A DNA stretch of 17,009 bases from an uncultured Collinsella sp. (GTDB taxonomy: Bacteria; Actinomycetota; Coriobacteriia; Coriobacteriales; Coriobacteriaceae), in the NCBI GenBank assembly GCA_900539735.1, contig UQDE01000039.1, positions 1-17,009 of the forward strand, given 5' to 3'. A program made the position numbers and the translations under genes. How positions within the stretch are numbered: the first letter of the stretch is position 1; each line of letters begins with the position of its first letter. Positions 14,285-17,009 of this stretch are shown here, one piece after another. The notes beneath the pieces are model-generated. The model did no database searches. It was not told where the DNA came from and saw nothing but the letters and a program-made list of their open reading frames with translations.

Positions 14285-16957
14285 ATGACACCTCTCGCAA
14301 AACGTCTCCCGCGCGAGCTGCGCTGCAATATCGGCAAATACCTGGGCATCTTTTTGCTTATGTGCGGAAGCACCGCTCTCACCTCGGGATTTTTGCTCGC
14401 AGCGCATTCCATCGGCTGCCTTATCGATGACATGCGCGATGCGTACGCGATTGAGGACGGCCGCGTGACCACCTCCTTCGAGGCTACCGACGATCAACTC
14501 AAGGCCGCCGAGGATGCAGCCGGCGACGTCGGCGGCGTCACGCTCTACAAGAATTTCTCCATCGACGCCATCATCAAAAAGGTGTCCGGCGACGACGGCA
14601 CCAAGCGTACGCTGCGCACCTATGCGCACCGCACCAAGGTCGATATCGCGTCCTACTGTGAGGGCAAGGAGCCCAAAACGGACGATGAGGTGGCAATCGA
14701 CCGTGTCTTTGCCACCAACAACGGCCTCGCCGTGGGCGATAAGGTCGAGCTCGAGGGCCGCACCTACACCATCTGCGGCATCATGACTCAGCCCGATAGC
14801 CAGGCGCTGTTCCTCAACAATTCGGACTTTACGGTGAACACCATCACGTACGGCGTGGCCGAGGTCACCGATGGCGGCTTTGCCGCGCTCGAAGATGCCG
14901 GCGGCGCACCCGCCTACACCTACACCTACTCCTTCACCTTTACCGATCGCGACCTCCCCACCGCGGACCGCATCGACGCTGAGCAAGATATGGTCGAGGC
15001 ACTGACCGACGCCGATGCGCGCGTGGACGATCTGATCGACTCCGATTCCAATCAGGGCATTGGCTATGCGCGCGACGACGTGGACGGCGACTCTATGATG
15101 TGGATGACGCTGCTCGACATCATCATCGTGATCATGGCATTTGTCTTTGTGGTGCTCACTGACGCCACCATCGAGGAGGAGAGCGCCATCATTGGCACGC
15201 TGCTCGCCAGCGGCTATCGCCGCCGCGAGATCGTGCTGCACTACCTTGCGCTTCCCGCCATCGTGGGCGTGGTCGCGGCGCTTTTGGGCACTGCGCTCGG
15301 CGTTGTGTTCTTTACCGAGCCCATGCGCAGCCTCTATTACGGTTCGTACAGCCTGCCGCCCTTCCAGGTGTACTGGAGCTGGGAGATCTTTGTGAAGTGC
15401 GCCGTGGTTCCCGCCGCCGCGCTCATCCTCATCACGCTGGTGGGTCTGCTTCGCAAGATGGGCAAGACGCCGTTGCAGTTCCTTCGTCACGAGGCGAGTG
15501 GCAAATCGGGCACCAAGCGCGGCCTGCAGCTGCCGGAGCGCATGGGTTTTGTTTCCCGCTTCCGCCTGCGTATCTTCCTGCGCAATCTGGGCAACTTCGC
15601 CACGCTCTTCGTGGGCATCGCGTTTGCCTCGCTGCTACTGCTCTTTGGCCTGGCAATTCTGCCCACGATGACGCACTACGCCGATAACCTTGAGACAAGC
15701 CTGGTCGCCGAGCACCAGTACACGCTCAAGGCGCCGCTGGAGCTCGAGGGTACTGCCGAGGAGCGCGAGCAGTGGTCGGCACTCGAGCGCTTGCAGTCGG
15801 TTGACGGCGCGCTGCTTTCCGCCGCTCAGGATGCCGATGACGAGCTTGACGACGCGGCCGATGCGGCGCAGGCGGCAGCCGATGCCGCGACCGCATCTCC
15901 GTCTGCCGAGAGCCTGACTGCGGCGCAGGATGCGCTTGCCAAGGTCCAGGACAAGAAGGATGCGCTTTATGCGCGCCTCGATGACCTTGCCGATGCCCTC
16001 GGCTGCGACCGCGACGAGGCTATCGACCTGATCGACAAGGCCTCTAAGATCGACACTGACAACGACGACATTCACCCGGTTAACACGACCGATAACGGTG
16101 CAGACAAGATTGCGCAGACCGAGAAATATGCCGTTTACCAGCTGCAATACGACCGCGGCGATGGTAATGGCGAGGAGACGATTTCCGTCTACGGCATCTC
16201 GCCCGATTCGCGCTATTGGAAAGACCTCAACGTTGGCGATGGGCGCGTCGTCTTTGGCGGCGGCCTGCTCGACAAGTTTGGCTGGAGCGAGGGCCAGAAG
16301 GTCACGCTCATCGACAAGTACGAGGGCGAGCATTATTCCCTTGAGTACGCGGGCAAGGACTGTGCCTGGGGCTCCAAGTCGGACATGAATATCTATATGA
16401 GTATCGACGACTTTAACGAGCTGTTCGGCAACGACGCCGCCTACTTTAACGGCTATGTGAGCGACGAGAAGCTCGACCTCGATGCTCGTTACTTTGCCGG
16501 CGACACCACGCCCGACGACATGCGGGCCGTGGGCGACCAGTTCATCGGCATGATGAGCAAAATGATCGGAATGATGATCGGGCTCGCGGTGTTTATCTTC
16601 CTGCTGTTTATGTACCTGCTGACCAAGGCGGTGATCGACCACAGCGCCCGTTCGATCAGCTACATGAAAGTCTTTGGCTATCGCGATAGCGAGATCTCGC
16701 ATCTGTACATCCGCTCGATCACGCTGTGCGTGGCAGCGTCACTCGTGCTGAGCCTGCCGGTCATTATTGGCTCGCTCACGGCCATCTTCCGCTCGATGTT
16801 GCTCGCCTACAACGGCAATATCGAGATCTACGTGCCCGCTTGGTCCATGGCGGCGTGCGCAGGAATCGGCTTTGCAACCTACCTGGTCGTGGCGCTGTTG
16901 CACATGCGTTCCATCAAACGTGTGGGCCTGGCCGAGGCACTCAAAGTCCAAGAGTAG
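14285..16957 (+). CDS. Large FtsX/MacB-family ABC permease with helical insert
   Basis: This 890-residue permease is built as two FtsX halves. Span 1 (about 18-42) is followed by an outside MacB-like domain (about 45-265) and three spans (about 271-295, 315-345 and 365-390). A fifth span (about 425-458) is followed by a second outside domain and three C-terminal spans (about 758-785, 805-838 and 852-876). Within the second outside domain, residues about 490-595 are an Ala/Asp/Glu-rich, probably coiled-coil insert. MacB-family proteins use ATP hydrolysis to drive movements of the outside domains, often in antimicrobial peptide resistance or lipoprotein handling; the role here is not determined. 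ATG at 14285 sits behind AGGCGG; a TTG at 14270 overlapping the ATPase is unlikely. The stop TAG is the start of a REP-like motif. Confidence 0.93.
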   Translation: MTPLAKRLPRELRCNIGKYLGIFLLMCGSTALTSGFLLAAHSIGCLIDDMRDAYAIEDGRVTTSFEATDDQLKAAEDAAGDVGGVTLYKNFSIDAIIKKVSGDDGTKRTLRTYAHRTKVDIASYCEGKEPKTDDEVAIDRVFATNNGLAVGDKVELEGRTYTICGIMTQPDSQALFLNNSDFTVNTITYGVAEVTDGGFAALEDAGGAPAYTYTYSFTFTDRDLPTADRIDAEQDMVEALTDADARVDDLIDSDSNQGIGYARDDVDGDSMMWMTLLDIIIVIMAFVFVVLTDATIEEESAIIGTLLASGYRRREIVLHYLALPAIVGVVAALLGTALGVVFFTEPMRSLYYGSYSLPPFQVYWSWEIFVKCAVVPAAALILITLVGLLRKMGKTPLQFLRHEASGKSGTKRGLQLPERMGFVSRFRLRIFLRNLGNFATLFVGIAFASLLLLFGLAILPTMTHYADNLETSLVAEHQYTLKAPLELEGTAEEREQWSALERLQSVDGALLSAAQDADDELDDAADAAQAAADAATASPSAESLTAAQDALAKVQDKKDALYARLDDLADALGCDRDEAIDLIDKASKIDTDNDDIHPVNTTDNGADKIAQTEKYAVYQLQYDRGDGNGEETISVYGISPDSRYWKDLNVGDGRVVFGGGLLDKFGWSEGQKVTLIDKYEGEHYSLEYAGKDCAWGSKSDMNIYMSIDDFNELFGNDAAYFNGYVSDEKLDLDARYFAGDTTPDDMRAVGDQFIGMMSKMIGMMIGLAVFIFLLFMYLLTKAVIDHSARSISYMKVFGYRDSEISHLYIRSITLCVAASLVLSLPVIIGSLTAIFRSMLLAYNGNIEIYVPAWSMAACAGIGFATYLVVALLHMRSIKRVGLAEALKVQE

Positions 16958-16973
16958 TCATTTAAGAACGTCC
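16955..16973 (+). repeat. REP-like motif copy overlapping the permease stop codon
   Basis: TAGTCATTTAAGAACGTCC here is identical over 19 bp to 13440-13458 in the intergenic mosaic. Its first three bases are the stop codon of the FtsX-type permease. The rest of the window (16974-17009) shows no gene; any further repeat units would lie beyond the edge. Confidence 0.85.
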
Positions 16974-17009
16974 ATTACAGTCGAAATTGTCAGCCTGGGA
17001 CCATCTCGG

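Noticed and set aside
14135..16702. Minus-strand frames of 451 and 355 codons over the MacB/FtsX genes
   Set aside because: They are shadows of the ATPase and permease, which have full motifs and membrane spans on the plus strand.

Overview
The window looks like a chromosomal segment of a GC-rich Gram-positive actinobacterium, most likely a gut Coriobacteriia member such as Collinsella. This is inferred from codon use, the LPXTG-anchored surface protein style and the regulator types; no RNA gene or marker gene confirms it. All protein names come from recognisable motifs, not from database searches.

Layout. (1) Positions 1-321 hold no gene but carry an 11-bp inverted repeat and a cluster of TGTCTCA/TGAGACA motifs upstream of a giant gene. 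(2) 322-7728 (+) encodes a 2468-residue secreted, sortase-anchored surface protein: signal peptide, von Willebrand A domain with an intact metal site, a middle region, thirteen tandem Spy0128/FctA-type pilin isopeptide domains, and an LPTTG anchor. (3) 7729-7949 is a convergent intergenic region with three strong hairpins. (4) 7950-9721 (-) is a NarL-type response regulator and its histidine kinase, overlapping by ATGA. (5) 9911-13237 (+), divergent from the kinase, is a three-gene ABC-2 exporter: one ATPase and two permeases. Parts 4 and 5 together resemble the LnrJK-LnrLMN (YfiJKLMN) linearmycin-resistance module of Bacillus subtilis. (6) 13235-13471 is a mosaic of REP-like repeats built on TCATTGGGGAC and its complement. 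(7) 13563-16957 (+) is a second, unrelated ABC system of MacB/FtsX type: ATPase plus an 890-residue permease. It ends in another copy of the REP-like motif that supplies the stop codon.

How the parts may work together. The kinase probably senses membrane or envelope stress or an amphipathic antimicrobial, and its regulator probably drives the divergent exporter. The MacB/FtsX pair is a second envelope-facing transporter of unknown substrate. The giant surface protein is a probable host- or matrix-binding adhesin on a long, covalently stiffened stalk. No sortase, transposase, tRNA, rRNA or CRISPR array is visible.

The most interesting signals are the thirteen-domain stalk with every predicted Lys-Glu-Asn cross-link triad preserved and evidence of segmental duplication; the TGTCTCA motif cluster before it; the REP-like family that twice abuts and forms the stop codon of an ABC permease; and a helical insert in the FtsX-type permease.
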